Shown here one piece after another: positions 27,039 to 34,730 of a DNA stretch of 35,086 nt. Position numbers and translations under genes: made by a program. The stretch is taken from positions 1-35,086 of the forward strand of contig JBMOOH010000011.1 of assembly GCA_049323795.1 (NCBI GenBank). The letters are read 5' to 3'. Within the stretch, counting starts at the first letter, position 1. Each line of letters begins with the position of its first letter. Below the pieces are notes generated by a model that saw nothing but the letters and a program-made list of their open reading frames with translations, was not told the origin of the DNA and did not search any database. The DNA comes from JAOADN01 sp049323795 (GTDB taxonomy: Bacteria > Pseudomonadota > Alphaproteobacteria > Rhodobacterales > Rhodobacteraceae).

Positions 27039-27786
27039 GGCCGGCGACGTTACGTGGCTCCGTGCAGGATTGCAAAGCGCCCTCCGGCTTGCGTTTCCGC
27101 CGCGCTGCGTTTCCTGCGGCGCGGCGGTGTCGGAGGATTTCGGCCTCTGCGGACCGTGCTGGCGGGACACGCCCTTTGCGGCGGGCCTCGTCTGCGACCT
27201 TTGCGGCGTGCCCCTTCCGGGTCAGGATGCCGGCCGCCCGGAACACTGCGACGACTGTCTGGCCATCGCCCGCCCCTGGGGGCGCGGCCGGGCAGCGCTT
27301 GTCTATCGCGACACTGCCCGCGCGCTTGTCCTGTCCTTGAAGCACGGCGACCGGCTCGACCTTGTCCGTCCCGCGGCCGGCTGGCTGTACGCCGCCGCCC
27401 GCCCGATCCTGAAGCCGGGGATGATCGCCGCGCCGGTCCCGCTCTGCCGCGCGCGGCTGCTCATGCGGAAGTTCAACCAGTCCGCGGAACTCGCCCGCGG
27501 CCTTGCGCGCCTCGCCCGCATCGAGGTCTGCCCCGACCTGCTGGTCCGGGTCCGCAATACCGGTTCGCAGGACGGCCTGTCCCGCGAGGCGCGGTTTGCC
27601 AATCTCGACCGGGCGATCCGGGTTCATCCGCGGCGAAAGGACAGGGTGCGGGGCCGTCATGTCCTGATCGTCGATGACGTGATGACCTCAGGCGCGACCT
27701 TCGCCGCCGCGGCCGAGGCCTGCCTTGCAGCGGGCGCAGGTCTGGTTTCCGTTGTGGCTCTGGCGCGCGTTTCGAAAGACGCCTAA
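27037..27786 (+). CDS. ComF family phosphoribosyltransferase-like protein
   Basis: A 249-residue protein of the ComF family. The N-terminus carries a zinc-ribbon-like set of cysteines (CVSCG, CGPCW, CDLCG and CDDCL), followed by the ComF core LVLSLKHGDRLDLV and PVPLCRARLLMRKFNQSAEL-A, and the phosphoribosyltransferase loop VLIVDDVMTSGATFAAAA. In competent bacteria ComF takes part in DNA uptake; elsewhere its role is unclear. The ATG at 27037 is chosen because the cysteine cluster follows at once and GAGGGG lies upstream. The start codon overlaps that of the divergent methyltransferase-like gene in a CATG. No other competence gene is nearby. Downstream, grxC starts 38 bases on. Confidence 0.9.
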   Translation: MAGDVTWLRAGLQSALRLAFPPRCVSCGAAVSEDFGLCGPCWRDTPFAAGLVCDLCGVPLPGQDAGRPEHCDDCLAIARPWGRGRAALVYRDTARALVLSLKHGDRLDLVRPAAGWLYAAARPILKPGMIAAPVPLCRARLLMRKFNQSAELARGLARLARIEVCPDLLVRVRNTGSQDGLSREARFANLDRAIRVHPRRKDRVRGRHVLIVDDVMTSGATFAAAAEACLAAGAGLVSVVALARVSKDA

Positions 27787-27824
27787 CCTTCGCGCAACAA
27801 TGTTTCGGTCGGGGGGATCGGACC

Positions 27825-28088
27825 ATGAAGCGCGTCGAGATCTACACCACGCCGTGGTGCCCCTATTGCGTCGCCGCCAAGAGGCTTCTGACGAGGAAGG
27901 GTGTGGCCTTCCAGGAAACCGACGTATCGGCCGACATGTCGGCCCGGCAGCGGATGACCCTGCGGGCCGCGGGCAGGCACACGGTCCCGCAGATCTTCAT
28001 CGGCGGAAGACATGTCGGCGGGTCGGACGATCTCCACGCGCTCGAACGCGCGGGCAAGCTCGATCCGCTCCTGCAGGACGGGGTATGA
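27825..28088 (+). CDS. grxC: Glutaredoxin 3
   Basis: An 87-residue cytosolic thiol-disulphide oxidoreductase, reduced by glutathione. The redox-active pair is in TTPWCPYCVAAKRLL (Cys12-Pro-Tyr-Cys15), followed by HTVPQIFIGGRHVGGSDDL, which holds the cis-proline and glutathione-binding residues of the dithiol GrxC class. Length is exact for the family. GGGGGGATCGG precedes the ATG. Its TGA overlaps the ATG of the following nitrilase-family gene (ATGA), so the two are coupled, and a marR-type gene follows with a further 4-base overlap. Confidence 0.95.
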   Translation: MKRVEIYTTPWCPYCVAAKRLLTRKGVAFQETDVSADMSARQRMTLRAAGRHTVPQIFIGGRHVGGSDDLHALERAGKLDPLLQDGV

Positions 28089-28924
28089 GGGTCGCGCTCG
28101 TCCAGATGACGTCGTCGGACGACCCGCCGGCGAACCTGGCGGCAGCCAGGGATCTTCTGCGCGAGGCAGCGGCCCGGGGCGCGGGGTTCGTCCTCACGCC
28201 CGAAGTCCTGAACTGCATCTCGTCGGACCGCGCCCACCAGGCCCGGGTGCTGGCAACCGAGGACGCCGACGCGACGCTGGCCGCGCTGCGGACCGAAGCA
28301 CGGGATCTGGGGGTCTGGCTCCTGATCGGTTCGCTCGCGCTCCGGACGGGCGATCCCGACGGACGCCTCGCCAACCGCTCGTTCCTCGTCGCGCCGGACG
28401 GGTCGGTCAGGGCGCGCTACGACAAGATCCACATGTTCGACGTCGATGTCTCGGCCACCGAAAGCTACCGCGAGTCGGCCGGCTACAGGCCGGGACGGCG
28501 CGCGGTGGTCGCCGATACGCCGTTCGGGCGCGTGGGAATGAGCGTCTGCTACGATGTCCGCTTTCCACACCTCTACCGGAGGCTGGCACAGGCCGGCGCG
28601 ACGATCCTGACGATTCCGGCCGCCTTCAACGACACGACCGGCGCGGCGCACTGGCAGACGCTCGTCCGGGCGCGCGCGATCGAGAACGGGTGCTTCGTGC
28701 TTGCGCCCGCACAGACCGGAACGCACGGGATGCATTCGAACGGCCGGCCGCGACGGACATGGGGACATTCCCTTGCGGTCGCGCCATGGGGCGAAATCCT
28801 CGCCGACGGCGGCACCGGGGTGGGGGTCACGGTCGCGGATCTTGACCTCGGGATGGTCGAAAGGGCGCGGGGCAGGGTGCCGTCGATCCGCCACGACCGC
28901 CCGATCGAGGGCCCCGACGCATGA
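28085..28924 (+). CDS. Carbon-nitrogen hydrolase (Nit/omega-amidase branch)
   Basis: Cytosolic amidase of 279 residues of the nitrilase superfamily. The catalytic triad is present: glutamate in FVLTPEVLN, lysine in RYDKIHMFDVDV and cysteine in GMSVCYDVRFPHLYR. The strings KIHMFDV and CYDVRFP mark the Nit1/Nit2-like branch, whose members hydrolyse deaminated glutathione or alpha-ketoglutaramate. Position directly after grxC, with overlapping codons, fits the deaminated-glutathione amidase role better. The overlap at its end with the marR-type gene continues the operon. Exact substrate cannot be fixed from the sequence. Confidence 0.92.
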   Translation: MRVALVQMTSSDDPPANLAAARDLLREAAARGAGFVLTPEVLNCISSDRAHQARVLATEDADATLAALRTEARDLGVWLLIGSLALRTGDPDGRLANRSFLVAPDGSVRARYDKIHMFDVDVSATESYRESAGYRPGRRAVVADTPFGRVGMSVCYDVRFPHLYRRLAQAGATILTIPAAFNDTTGAAHWQTLVRARAIENGCFVLAPAQTGTHGMHSNGRPRRTWGHSLAVAPWGEILADGGTGVGVTVADLDLGMVERARGRVPSIRHDRPIEGPDA

Positions 28925-29361
28925 GCGACACGTCCGATGCCCTTGCCGGTGCCCTTCTGTCCGAGATCTTCATGGTGGACCAGCTTGCGCGGACGCGCGT
29001 GTCGCGGGCTCTGCCAAGGGGGATGGAGCTCAGCCACTTCTCGGTCCTGAACCATCTGGCGGGTGTCGGCGACGAACGCTCGCCCGCGCAACTTGCCGCG
29101 GCCTTCCACGTCACCCGCGGTGCGATGACGAACACGCTGTCCAAGCTCGAATGGGCCGGGCACATCCACATCCGTCCCGACTGGGACGATGCGCGGCGCA
29201 AGTTCGTGTCGATCAGCCCTTCGGGCCGGGCGGCGCGCGACGCCGCGCTCGCCGCCATCGCGCCGGTGATCGCCGAGATGGTCTCGGGACTGGGCGTCGA
29301 GCGTGTACGGGCCGTTCTGCCCGTGCTGAGAGAGCTTCGGACGCGGCTCGATCCCGCCTGA
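28921..29361 (+). CDS. MarR family transcriptional regulator
   Basis: A 146-residue winged-helix regulator of the MarR type, binding DNA as a dimer. The DNA-binding part includes SVLNHLAGVGDERSPAQLAA (helix 2-3 region), the recognition helix FHVTRGAMTNTLSKLEWAG and the wing HIRPDWDDARRKFVSISPSG; helices at both ends form the dimer interface. ATGA overlap with the preceding amidase gene shows coupling. Its target is unknown; autoregulation of the grxC operon would be typical but I see no clear palindrome in the 38-base gap upstream of grxC. It is convergent with ubiG, seven bases apart. Confidence 0.93.
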   Translation: MSDTSDALAGALLSEIFMVDQLARTRVSRALPRGMELSHFSVLNHLAGVGDERSPAQLAAAFHVTRGAMTNTLSKLEWAGHIHIRPDWDDARRKFVSISPSGRAARDAALAAIAPVIAEMVSGLGVERVRAVLPVLRELRTRLDPA

Positions 29362-29368
29362 CCGCCCG

Positions 29369-30112
29369 TCAGGTCCGCCGCACGCTCGCGCTGACGTAAT
29401 TGCAGGACAGGTCGCGGTCGCTGACGGACCAGGTCCAGGTGAGGGGATTGAAGACGAACCCCTTCCGGTCCACGGGGTCCAGACCGGCCGACCGCAGCAT
29501 CCCGTAAAGCTCGTCCGGGGTGATGAACTTCGACCAGTCATGTGTGCCCCTGGGAAGCCAGCGCATCACGTACTCGGCCCCGACGATTGCCATCAGGAAA
29601 CTCTTCGGATTGCGGTTCAGCGTCGAGCACACCATCAGCCCGCCCGGTTTCAGAAGCGCCCTGCACGTGGTCAGGAACGCCTGCGGGTCGGTGACATGCT
29701 CGACCACCTCCATGTTCAGCACCACGTCGAACCGTTCGCCCGCCTCGGCCAGCCCTTCGGCCGTGGTGTGCCGGTAGTCGATGGAAAGTCCCATCTTCTC
29801 GGCATGGAGGCGCGCCACCGGGATGTTCCGCTCCGCCGCGTCGGCCCCGACCACCTCCGCGCCCAGCCGCGCCATCGGCTCCGACAGAAGCCCCCCGCCG
29901 CATCCGATGTCGAGGATGCGGAGACCGGCAAAGGGTGCCGGCTGCGTGAGGTCGCGGCCGAACTCGGCGGCCACCTGCTGCGTTATGTAGCCGAGCCGGC
30001 AGGGGTTGAGCAGATGCAGCGGCCTGAACTTGCCCTCGGGGTTCCACCATTCGGCGGCCATCGCCTCGAACTTCGCCACCTCGGCGGCGTCCACGCTGCT
30101 CGTCGCGTTCAT
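29369..30112 (-). CDS. ubiG: Ubiquinone biosynthesis O-methyltransferase
   Basis: SAM-dependent enzyme of 247 residues that performs both O-methylations in ubiquinone synthesis, at the inner membrane surface. Landmarks: FEAMAAEWWNPEGKFRPLHL, the SAM-binding loop ILDIGCGGGLLSEPMARLGA, the acidic turn VVGADAAERNI, and LNMEVVEHVTDPQAFL, followed by STLNRNPKSFLMAIVGAEY, the membrane-interacting insertion of UbiG. The start at 30112 gives the usual length and lies 64 bases from the divergent proline iminopeptidase gene. The frame is intact. The gene is convergent with the marR-type gene. Confidence 0.96.
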   Translation of the reverse strand: MNATSSVDAAEVAKFEAMAAEWWNPEGKFRPLHLLNPCRLGYITQQVAAEFGRDLTQPAPFAGLRILDIGCGGGLLSEPMARLGAEVVGADAAERNIPVARLHAEKMGLSIDYRHTTAEGLAEAGERFDVVLNMEVVEHVTDPQAFLTTCRALLKPGGLMVCSTLNRNPKSFLMAIVGAEYVMRWLPRGTHDWSKFITPDELYGMLRSAGLDPVDRKGFVFNPLTWTWSVSDRDLSCNYVSASVRRT

Positions 30113-30162
30113 CTTTCACTCCGTTCTACCGGCGCTCTTGTGGCAGGCCGTCCCCTTTGCGG

Positions 30163-30170
30163 TATATAGT
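30163..30170 (+). promoter_or_regulatory. -10 element placing transcription start at the pip start codon
   Basis: TATATAGT at 30163-30170 stands out in the 64-base ubiG-pip gap. TATAGT (30165-30170) ends six bases before the ATG at 30177, so transcription would start at or beside the start codon. No Shine-Dalgarno sequence precedes the ATG. A TTGTGG upstream is a weak -35 at a longer than usual distance. Confidence 0.45.
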
Positions 30171-30176
30171 CCGGAC

Positions 30177-31145
30177 ATGGACAGGTTCGCAGGACAAAAG
30201 CGCGCAAGCACGTTCCTCTACCCGCAGATCGAGCCCTTCGATCAGCGGCTGCTCGACGTTGGCGACGGGCATCGCGTCTATGTGGAGCAGTGCGGCCATC
30301 CGCAGGGGAAGCCCGTGATCGTGCTTCACGGCGGTCCGGGGGGCGGCTGCTCGCCCGCGATGCGGCGCTACTTCGACCCGTCGGTCTACCGGATCGTGCT
30401 CTTCGACCAGCGGGGCTGCGGGCGGTCGCGGCCGCATGCCTGCGTCGAGGCAAACACGACGGCGCACCTGGTCGCCGATATCGAGCTGATCCGCCGCACC
30501 CTCGGGATCGACCGCTGGACCGTCTTCGGCGGCAGCTGGGGCGCGACGCTGGCGCTTCTCTATGCCGAGACGCACCCCGACCGGGCGGCACATCTGGTCG
30601 TGCGGGGCATCTTCCTGATGACGCAGGCCGAGCTCCAGTGGTTCTACGGCGGCGGCGCGGGGTGCTTCTGGCCGGAACTCTGGCGCGACTTCACCCACAT
30701 GATCCCCGAGGACGAGCGGAGCGACCTGATCGGGGCCTACAACAGGCGGCTCTTCTCGGGCGACCTGATGGTCGAGACGCGGTTCTCGCGGGCCTGGGCC
30801 GCGTGGGAAAACGCGCTCGCCTCGATCGACCACGACGGCCCGCTGGGCGAGGCCCCGGCCGACTATGCCCGCGCCTTCGCAAGGCTCGAGAACCACTATT
30901 TCCGGAACGCGGGCTTCCTCGAGGAGGACGGGCAGGTTCTGCGCGACCTCTATCGGCTGAAGGACGTGCCCGGAGTGATCGTGCAGGGCCGCTACGACAT
31001 GATCTGCCCGCCCATCTCGGCCTGGAAACTGTCGCAGGGGTGGGGCCGGGCCGAGCTCCGGATGATCCCGGCGGCGGGCCATGCCCTGTCAGAGCCGGGA
31101 ATCAGTGCCGAGCTTGTCCGGGTCATGGACGGCCTGCGGGGGTAG
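30177..31145 (+). CDS. pip: Proline iminopeptidase
   Basis: Alpha/beta-hydrolase of 322 residues (peptidase family S33) that removes N-terminal proline from peptides in the cytoplasm. It has the oxyanion segment VLHGGPGGGCSPAMRRYFDP, the strand FDQRGCGRSRPHA, the nucleophile serine in FGGSWGATLALLYAE, the acid in VQGRYDMICPP and the catalytic histidine in PAAGHALSEPG. Length and motifs are canonical. The ATG at 30177 (MDRFAGQKR) is the only start near the conserved N-terminus; a longer frame runs antisense through ubiG. With no ribosome-binding site and a -10 box directly upstream, the mRNA is probably leaderless. A GCAGGA/TCCTGC hairpin (31165-31179) follows the stop. Confidence 0.94.
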   Translation: MDRFAGQKRASTFLYPQIEPFDQRLLDVGDGHRVYVEQCGHPQGKPVIVLHGGPGGGCSPAMRRYFDPSVYRIVLFDQRGCGRSRPHACVEANTTAHLVADIELIRRTLGIDRWTVFGGSWGATLALLYAETHPDRAAHLVVRGIFLMTQAELQWFYGGGAGCFWPELWRDFTHMIPEDERSDLIGAYNRRLFSGDLMVETRFSRAWAAWENALASIDHDGPLGEAPADYARAFARLENHYFRNAGFLEEDGQVLRDLYRLKDVPGVIVQGRYDMICPPISAWKLSQGWGRAELRMIPAAGHALSEPGISAELVRVMDGLRG

Positions 31146-31266
31146 TGTCCCGCCCGCGCGGCAGGCAGGAGGTTCCTGCGGGCGCCCGATGCGGAAGCGA
31201 GCGCCCGGCGGCCCTTCCCCGGGGCGCGGCACTTCCGCCGTCATCGCGCTGTCACGGCCCGGTCCT

Positions 31267-31717
31267 ATGGGAGGTGGCGACTGCCGGCCCCGAAGCGAAG
31301 GGACCTCTCCCCCTGCTCGGCCATATGATCCGGACAACGCCTGCGGGATCGACGGGCCGGACGAGGCGCGCCGGCTCTATGGCGCCTGGGCGTCCTCCTA
31401 TGACGAGAGTTTCGGCAGGGGCTGGGGCCATGTCGCCCCGCGCGAGGTCGCGGGCATCCTGAAGTCCGGGTTCGCCGATCCGGTCGACGGCGGCGCGATC
31501 CCCGATGCGGGCGCAGGCACGGCTGGCGGCCGGGCATCGGTCCGGCCTCACCGCCGATGCCTTCGACATCACGCCCGAGATGCCGCAGGTGGCCGAGGGC
31601 AAGGGGCTTTACCGCAACCTGATCTTGGGCGACCTGACCAGACCCCTTCTGCTGCCGGACGCGGATCATCCGCACAAGGACGATCGCGGGCTGGTGATGG
31701 TGTTCAGGACCCGCTGA
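31267..31717 (+). pseudogene. Broken SAM-dependent methyltransferase gene
   Basis: From about 31320 the translation PYDPDNACGIDGPDEARRLY then WASSYDESFGRGWGHVAPREV matches the N-terminus of class I methyltransferases, and reaches the SAM-binding loop IPDAGAGTAG. There the frame is lost; the homology resumes one frame over from about 31515 with AAGHRSGLTADAFDITPEMP and KGLYRNLILGDLTRPLLLPD. The protein should now continue with about 60-70 residues of the central fold, but it jumps straight to a typical C-terminal end HKDDRGLVMVFRTR and stop at 31715. So there is one frameshift near 31505-31520 and an internal deletion near 31660. The start at 31267 is arbitrary. The product, if made, could not fold as a methyltransferase. 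Confidence 0.8.
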
Positions 31718-31727
31718 CACAATTGGC

Positions 31728-31756
31728 TTGCATCTGCGAGGGGGGCTGACTATATC
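31728..31756 (+). promoter_or_regulatory. Promoter of the rimP-nusA-rnpM-infB operon
   Basis: TTGCAT (31728-31733), exactly 17 bases, then TATATC (31751-31756) is the best sigma-70 promoter in the window. GGGGG and CCCCC flank the -10 element. Transcription should begin near 31763, giving a leader of about 90 bases before rimP. Confidence 0.7.
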
Positions 31757-31774
31757 CCCCTCAACAGCGCGGCG

Positions 31775-31832
31775 CCGGGGTCCAAACCCGGTACCCACCG
31801 GGAAAGATCACGGGCCGCGCGGCCCGTTTTTT
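31775..31832 (+). promoter_or_regulatory. Structured leader with intrinsic terminator before rimP
   Basis: CCCGG at 31787-31791 can pair either with CCGGG at 31775-31779 or, as CCCGGT, with ACCGGG at 31797-31802. These are mutually exclusive. Then ACGGGCC (31810-31816) pairs with GGCCCGT (31821-31827), loop GCGC, followed by six T bases to 31832: a full intrinsic terminator, 22 bases before the rimP ATG and after the promoter. This is the layout of an attenuator; NusA, encoded in the operon, is the natural regulator. Confidence 0.65.
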
Positions 31833-31854
31833 GTTTCAGGCGCCTGCGACACGA

Positions 31855-32457
31855 ATGACCAACCTCATCGCCAAGACCGCCATCGACCGGCGCCTCGCCG
31901 AGATCGTGGCCCCCGCCATCGAGGGGCTGGGGTTCGAGCTTGTGCGCGTGCGGCTGATGGGCGGGAACACCAAGACGCTGCAGATCATGGCCGACCGCCC
32001 CGAGGGCGGGATCGACGTGGAGGACTGCGCGAAGATCTCCACCGCCGTCAGCGCGATCCTCGACGTGGAAGACCCGATCGAGGACAACTATCACCTGGAG
32101 ATCTCGTCCCCCGGCATCGACCGGCCGCTTACCCGGCTGAAGGACTTCGACCTCTGGGAGGGCTGGGAGGCGCGGATCGAGACGTCCGAGCAGATCGACG
32201 GGCGCAAGCGCCTCAAGGGCACGCTGCGCGGCACCGAGGACGGCGAGGTGCTGGTCGAGATCGAGAACCAGGGCGCGCAGGTGGTGATCGGGCTGAAGTT
32301 CGACTGGCTCAGCGACGCCAAGCTGATCCTGACCGACGCGCTCATCGCCGAGATGCTGCGCCAGAAGAAGGGTCCGGGCGGAAGCACGGACGGCGCGATC
32401 GACGAAACCGCCTTCGACGAGATCGTCGAGGAACCCGAGATACCGGAGGAAACCTGA
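31855..32457 (+). CDS. rimP: Ribosome maturation factor RimP
   Basis: A 200-residue cytoplasmic protein needed for maturation of the 30S ribosomal subunit. The N-terminal domain has RRLAEIVAPAIEGLGFELVR and KTLQIMADRPEGGIDVEDCA-KIS, followed by YHLEISSPGIDRPLTRLKDF, the family signature, and a C-terminal SH3-like domain. A further acidic tail (EIVEEPEIPEET) is an extension common in alphaproteobacteria. The ATG at 31855 has only a weak ribosome-binding site (AGG, too distant); a TTG at 31831 in the same frame lies inside the terminator T-run and is unlikely. It is followed by nusA after four bases. Confidence 0.95.
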   Translation: MTNLIAKTAIDRRLAEIVAPAIEGLGFELVRVRLMGGNTKTLQIMADRPEGGIDVEDCAKISTAVSAILDVEDPIEDNYHLEISSPGIDRPLTRLKDFDLWEGWEARIETSEQIDGRKRLKGTLRGTEDGEVLVEIENQGAQVVIGLKFDWLSDAKLILTDALIAEMLRQKKGPGGSTDGAIDETAFDEIVEEPEIPEET

Positions 32458-32461
32458 CGTC

Positions 32462-34075
32462 ATGGCCATCACATCCGCCAACCAGCTCGAGCTTCTGCAA
32501 ACCGCCGAGGCCGTCGCCCGCGAAAAGATGATCGACCCGGAACTGGTGATCCAGGCGATGGAGGAAAGCCTCGCCCGGGCCGCGAAGTCGCGCTACGGGG
32601 CCGAGATGGACATCCGCGTGGCCATCGACCGCAAGACGGGGCGGGCGAACTTCACCCGGGTGCGCACGGTCGTCGAGGATGACGCGGTCGAGAACTATCA
32701 GGCGCAGCTGACCGTGGCGCAGGCGAAGACCTGGCTGAAGGAACCGAAGGTCGGCGACACGATCGTGGACGAGGTTCCCCCGGTCGATCTGGGCCGGATC
32801 GCCGCGCAGTCGGCCAAGCAGGTCATCCTGCAGAAGGTGCGCGAGGCCGAGCGCGACCGCCAGTTCGAGGAATTCATCGGGCGCAAGGGCACGATCATCA
32901 ACGGCGTGGTCAAGCGCGAGGAATACGGCAACATCATCGTCGATATCGGCCGGGGCGAGGGCATCCTGCGCCGGACCGAGAAGATCGGCCGCGAAAGCTA
33001 TCGCCCGAACGACCGCATCCGCTGCTACATCAAGGATGTCCGCCGCGAGCCGCGCGGGCCGCAGGTGTTCCTCAGCCGCACCGATCCGCAGTTCATGGCC
33101 GAGCTTTTCAAGATGGAAGTGCCGGAGATCTACGACGGCATCATCGAGATCAAGGCGGTGGCCCGCGATCCGGGCAGCCGCGCGAAGATCGCCGTCATCA
33201 GCTACGACAGTTCGATCGACCCGGTCGGGGCCTGCGTCGGCATGCGCGGCAGCCGGGTGCAGGCGGTGGTGGGCGAGCTCCAGGGCGAGAAGATCGACAT
33301 CATCCCGTGGAACGAGGATCAGGCGACGTTCCTCGTGAACGCGCTGCAGCCGGCCGAGGTGTCGAAGGTCGTCATCGACGAGGAGGCGGGCAAGATCGAC
33401 GTGGTGGTGCCGGACGAGCAGCTTTCGCTCGCCATCGGGCGGCGGGGCCAGAACGTGCGGCTGGCGAGCCAGCTCACCGGCCTCGACATCGACATCATGA
33501 CCGAGGCGGAGGAGAGCGAGAAGCGTCAGGCCGAATTCGCCGAGCGGACAAAACTCTTTGTCGACGCCCTTGACCTGGACGAGTTCTTTGCCCAACTCCT
33601 CGTTTCCGAGGGGTTCACGAGTCTCGAGGAGGTCGCCTACGTCGATCTCGACGAACTTCTGGTGATCGAGGGCGTGGACGAGGGCACGGCGCAGGAACTC
33701 CAGGCCCGTGCGCGCGACTTCATCGAAGCGCAGAACAAGGCGGCGCTGGAGGCGGCGCGCGCGGCCGGCGTCGAGGACGGCCTCATCGCGTTCGAAGGCC
33801 TGACGCCGCAGATGCTCGAGGCGCTGGGCAGGGAGGGGATCAAGACCCTCGAGGACTTCGCGACCTGTGCCGACTGGGAGCTTGCCGGAGGCTGGACGAC
33901 CGTCAACGGCGAGCGCGTCAAGGACGAAGGCATTCTCGAGAAGTTCGACATGAGCCTCGAAGAGGCGCAGACGCTCGTGATGACCGCCCGGGTGCAGCTT
34001 GGATGGGTGGATCCCGACGAGATGAACGCGACGGCCGGCGCGGGCGCTGGAGACGAGGAAACGGCCGGGGCCTGA
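32462..34075 (+). CDS. nusA: Transcription termination/antitermination factor NusA
   Basis: A 537-residue RNA polymerase-binding factor for pausing, termination and antitermination. Domains in order: N-terminal polymerase-binding domain (1-125), S1 domain (about 135-200, GTIINGVVKREEYGNIIVDI), KH1 (CVGMRGSRVQAVVGELQGEK), KH2 (LSLAIGRRGQNVRLASQLTG) and a C-terminal pair of helix-hairpin-helix-like acidic repeats (EEFFAQ-type LLVSEGFTSLEEVAYVDLDE, MLEALGREGIKTLEDFATCA). GGAGG lies 12 bases before the ATG. Between rimP and rnpM in the conserved order. It is the candidate autoregulator of the leader before rimP. Confidence 0.97.
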   Translation: MAITSANQLELLQTAEAVAREKMIDPELVIQAMEESLARAAKSRYGAEMDIRVAIDRKTGRANFTRVRTVVEDDAVENYQAQLTVAQAKTWLKEPKVGDTIVDEVPPVDLGRIAAQSAKQVILQKVREAERDRQFEEFIGRKGTIINGVVKREEYGNIIVDIGRGEGILRRTEKIGRESYRPNDRIRCYIKDVRREPRGPQVFLSRTDPQFMAELFKMEVPEIYDGIIEIKAVARDPGSRAKIAVISYDSSIDPVGACVGMRGSRVQAVVGELQGEKIDIIPWNEDQATFLVNALQPAEVSKVVIDEEAGKIDVVVPDEQLSLAIGRRGQNVRLASQLTGLDIDIMTEAEESEKRQAEFAERTKLFVDALDLDEFFAQLLVSEGFTSLEEVAYVDLDELLVIEGVDEGTAQELQARARDFIEAQNKAALEAARAAGVEDGLIAFEGLTPQMLEALGREGIKTLEDFATCADWELAGGWTTVNGERVKDEGILEKFDMSLEEAQTLVMTARVQLGWVDPDEMNATAGAGAGDEETAGA

Positions 34076-34103
34076 CCGCCCGCGCCGGAGGCTGGGGGGC
34101 GGA

Positions 34104-34730
34104 ATGACCCGCGGGGGTGCTGCACGGACATCGGACGATCCAGAGCGGCGCTGCGTCGTCACGGGCGAGGTGCAGCCGAAACGGGGACTGATCCGCTTTG
34201 TCGTCGGGCCGGACGGAACGATCGTTCCGGACCTCGCGGGGAAGCTGCCGGGCCGGGGCATCTGGGTGACCGCCGAACGGGCGGTTCTGGAGCGGGCCGG
34301 CAAGTCTGCCTTCGCGCGGGCGGCGAAAGCGCCCGTGACGGTGCCGGACGGGCTGGCCGACCTGGTCGAGGCGGGACTGGCGAGACGCGTCGTCGGGCTT
34401 GTGTCGCTGGCCCGCAAGGGCGGCCGGGCCGTGGCCGGCTTCGAGAAGGTGAAGGACTGGCTGTCCGATGGCCGGGCAAAGGTGCTGCTACAGGCCAGCG
34501 ACGGTTCGGAGCGCGGAAAGGGGAAGCTCTGGACCCCTCCCGGCGGGCGGTGGTTCGGGTGCCTGACGGCGGCGGAGCTCGGTCTGGCCTTCGGGCGTGA
34601 TTCCGTTATACATGCCGCGCTTGCGGCTGGCGGACTCGCGGAGCGTGTTGTAGAGGAAGCCGCAAAGCTGACCGGCTTGCGGCCGGTTGACGGCGGAGAT
34701 GACGCCGGGAAGGAAACGAAGTCGGCATGA
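34104..34730 (+). CDS. rnpM: RNase P modulator RnpM / YlxR (DUF448) with C-terminal L7Ae-like domain
   Basis: A 208-residue RNA-binding protein. The first 85 residues are the YlxR fold, with RRCVVTGEVQPKRGLIRFVV and GRGIWVTAERAV; the C-x-x-T/C-x-E pattern of the family is present as CVVTGE. In Firmicutes the homologue modulates RNase P. The second part, LARRVVGLVSLARKGGRAVAG-F-E-K-V then GRAKVLLQASDGSE, resembles the L7Ae/ribosomal L30e-type RNA-binding domain that Gram-negative versions of this protein carry fused; Firmicutes have it as a separate gene. GGAGG occurs 12-16 bases upstream. Its stop overlaps the infB start (ATGA). Confidence 0.88.
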   Translation: MTRGGAARTSDDPERRCVVTGEVQPKRGLIRFVVGPDGTIVPDLAGKLPGRGIWVTAERAVLERAGKSAFARAAKAPVTVPDGLADLVEAGLARRVVGLVSLARKGGRAVAGFEKVKDWLSDGRAKVLLQASDGSERGKGKLWTPPGGRWFGCLTAAELGLAFGRDSVIHAALAAGGLAERVVEEAAKLTGLRPVDGGDDAGKETKSA

